A stretch of 64,000 nucleotides of DNA from Rhizobacter sp. GTDB taxonomy: Bacteria; Pseudomonadota; Gammaproteobacteria; Burkholderiales; Burkholderiaceae_C. The stretch is taken from assembly GCA_019635355.1 (NCBI GenBank), contig JAHBZQ010000001.1, positions 1,240,001-1,304,000 on the forward strand, read 5' to 3'. The notes beneath the pieces are model-generated. The model was given only the letters and a program-made list of their open reading frames with translations, was not told where the DNA came from and did no database searches. Shown piece after piece: positions 63,224 to 64,000 of the stretch. Within the stretch, counting starts at the first letter, position 1; the number at the start of each line of letters is the position of its first letter. The position numbers and the translations under genes were made by a program.

Positions 63224-64000
63224 TCAAACCAGCGGGGCCGGCCGGCTCGACAAACGCCCGAGCGTGAAGAAGAAGGTCGCGCCGCGGCCTGGGGCCGACT
63301 CGACCCACAGGCGGCCACCGTGCTTGTCGATCACGCGCTGCACGATGGCCAGGCCCACGCCGTTGCCCTGGAAGTTGGAATCGGAATGGAAACGCTGGAA
63401 CGGCCGGAAGAGCCGCTCGCCGGCCGCGTGCGCATCGAAGCCGGCGCCGTTGTCGTGCACGTAGAAGACGGGGCCGCCGTCTTTCTCGTCGCCCTCTCGC
63501 GAGCCGAAGTCGATGAAGGGGCGCGGCACACCGGCGCTGTATTTCCAGGCGTTGGAGAGCAGGTTCGACAAGGCCACTCGCAGCAGGCGCTGGTCGCCCT
63601 GCGCCTGCAGGCCCTGCTGCACCTGCCACGACGCATGCTCGCGCGGGCGCAGGGCCTCCAGCTCCGTCAGCAGCGACTGCGCCAGGTGCGACAGGTCGAC
63701 CGGCTGGATCTGCATTTCGGTGCGGCTCATGTTGCCGAGCAGCAGCATGTCGTCGATGAGGCTGTTCATGCGGTGGGCCGCACTCTGGATGTAGCCCACG
63801 TATTCGAGCGTCTTCTCGTTGAGCGGGCCGGCGTGGCCCAGCTGCATCAGGTCGGCAAAGCCGGCGATCTGCCCGAGCGGCGTGCGCAGGTCGTGCGAGA
63901 CGGAGTAGCTGAAACCTTCCATCTCGGCATGCACCGTGCGCAGCTCGCGGTACGCCTTTTCGATGGCGTGCGCGTGCAGCTCGGCCTCGGCGCGCAGGCG
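63224..64000 (-). CDS. Sensor histidine kinase (C-terminal part, runs off right edge)
   Basis: The last about 258 residues are visible; the start lies beyond the window. The H-box is FSYSVSHDLRTPLGQ (HisKA, about 25 residues in). The HATPase_c domain has N-box VALSNLLSNAWKYS, G1 YVHDNGAGFD, G2 FQGNGVGLAIVQRVIDKHGG and G3 PGRGATFFFTL. The upstream visible part is a charged helix (RLRAEAELHAHAIEKAYREL), typical of the link from a PAS/GAF or phytochrome-type sensor. Its partner is the adjacent receiver protein. Confidence 0.93.
   Translation of the reverse strand, partial: RLRAEAELHAHAIEKAYRELRTVHAEMEGFSYSVSHDLRTPLGQIAGFADLMQLGHAGPLNEKTLEYVGYIQSAAHRMNSLIDDMLLLGNMSRTEMQIQPVDLSHLAQSLLTELEALRPREHASWQVQQGLQAQGDQRLLRVALSNLLSNAWKYSAGVPRPFIDFGSREGDEKDGGPVFYVHDNGAGFDAHAAGERLFRPFQRFHSDSNFQGNGVGLAIVQRVIDKHGGRLWVESAPGRGATFFFTLGRLSSRPAPLV

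Overview
The window reads as chromosomal DNA of a high-G+C betaproteobacterium of the order Burkholderiales, of the Rubrivivax/Roseateles/Rhizobacter kind. The evidence is uniformly GC-rich codon use and gene orders typical of that group: smc-zipA-ligA, dapC-dapD-pilT/U-dapE-prmB, ohrR-ohr, and rlmB next to a sirtuin. The genus is an inference. No rRNA, tRNA or CRISPR array was seen. Coding density is very high. No gap between genes exceeds 300 bases; the largest are the non-coding flanks of one insertion sequence.

Layout. 1-5.4 kb: the 5' part of a LolD/YbbA-type ABC ATPase, divergent from the esterase tesA; then a FecR/DUF6600 protein, peptide deformylase and a tannase-family lipoprotein on the minus strand. 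5.5-8.8 kb: a probable zinc-uptake cluster (small Cys/His protein, outer-membrane barrel, ZnuA, ZnuB) that lacks its ATPase. 8.8-15.5 kb: smc-zipA-ligA on the minus strand. 15.7-17.8 kb: queF, a CAP-domain lipoprotein and a DUF72 protein. 17.8-23.2 kb: lysine/diaminopimelate genes dapC, dapD and dapE with an embedded type IV pilus retraction ATPase, then prmB. 23.2-31.4 kb: a Cys/Met-type PLP enzyme, an ABC-F factor, a chemoreceptor, ohrR-ohr, an asparaginase, lexA with two tandem SOS boxes, and a small helix-hairpin-helix gene.

31.4-32.9 kb: an IS110-family insertion sequence. It lies between two inverted 55-bp repeats whose hairpin stems differ but are fully compensated. Its 5' non-coding segment can fold like a bridge RNA. 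This is the most unusual part of the window.

32.9-41.2 kb: a membrane-anchored penicillin-acylase-family hydrolase, a LysE exporter, a DUF1993 protein, a 2-hydroxyacid dehydrogenase with an MFS transporter, an aldo/keto reductase and a LacI-type regulator. 41.3-49.5 kb: a maltose/maltodextrin operon (alpha-glucosidase, malK, malE, malF, malG, exported alpha-amylase). 49.6-60.0 kb: a xylose/xylo-oligosaccharide operon (ROK regulator, xylF, xylH, half-size xylG, an additional family-1 binding protein, xylB, xylA, GH43 beta-xylosidase). The two sugar operons contain three copies of one intergenic inverted repeat.

60.0-64.0 kb (minus strand): a DUF302-like exported protein, upp, a sirtuin overlapping rlmB, a CheY-like receiver, and the C-terminal part of a histidine kinase that runs off the right edge.

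The sugar region has a coherent logic. Exported amylase feeds maltodextrin to MalEFGK, and the cytoplasmic glucosidase finishes the job. Xylose enters through XylFGH, while GH43 inside the cell cleaves xylo-oligosaccharides, which XylA and XylB then pass to the pentose phosphate pathway.
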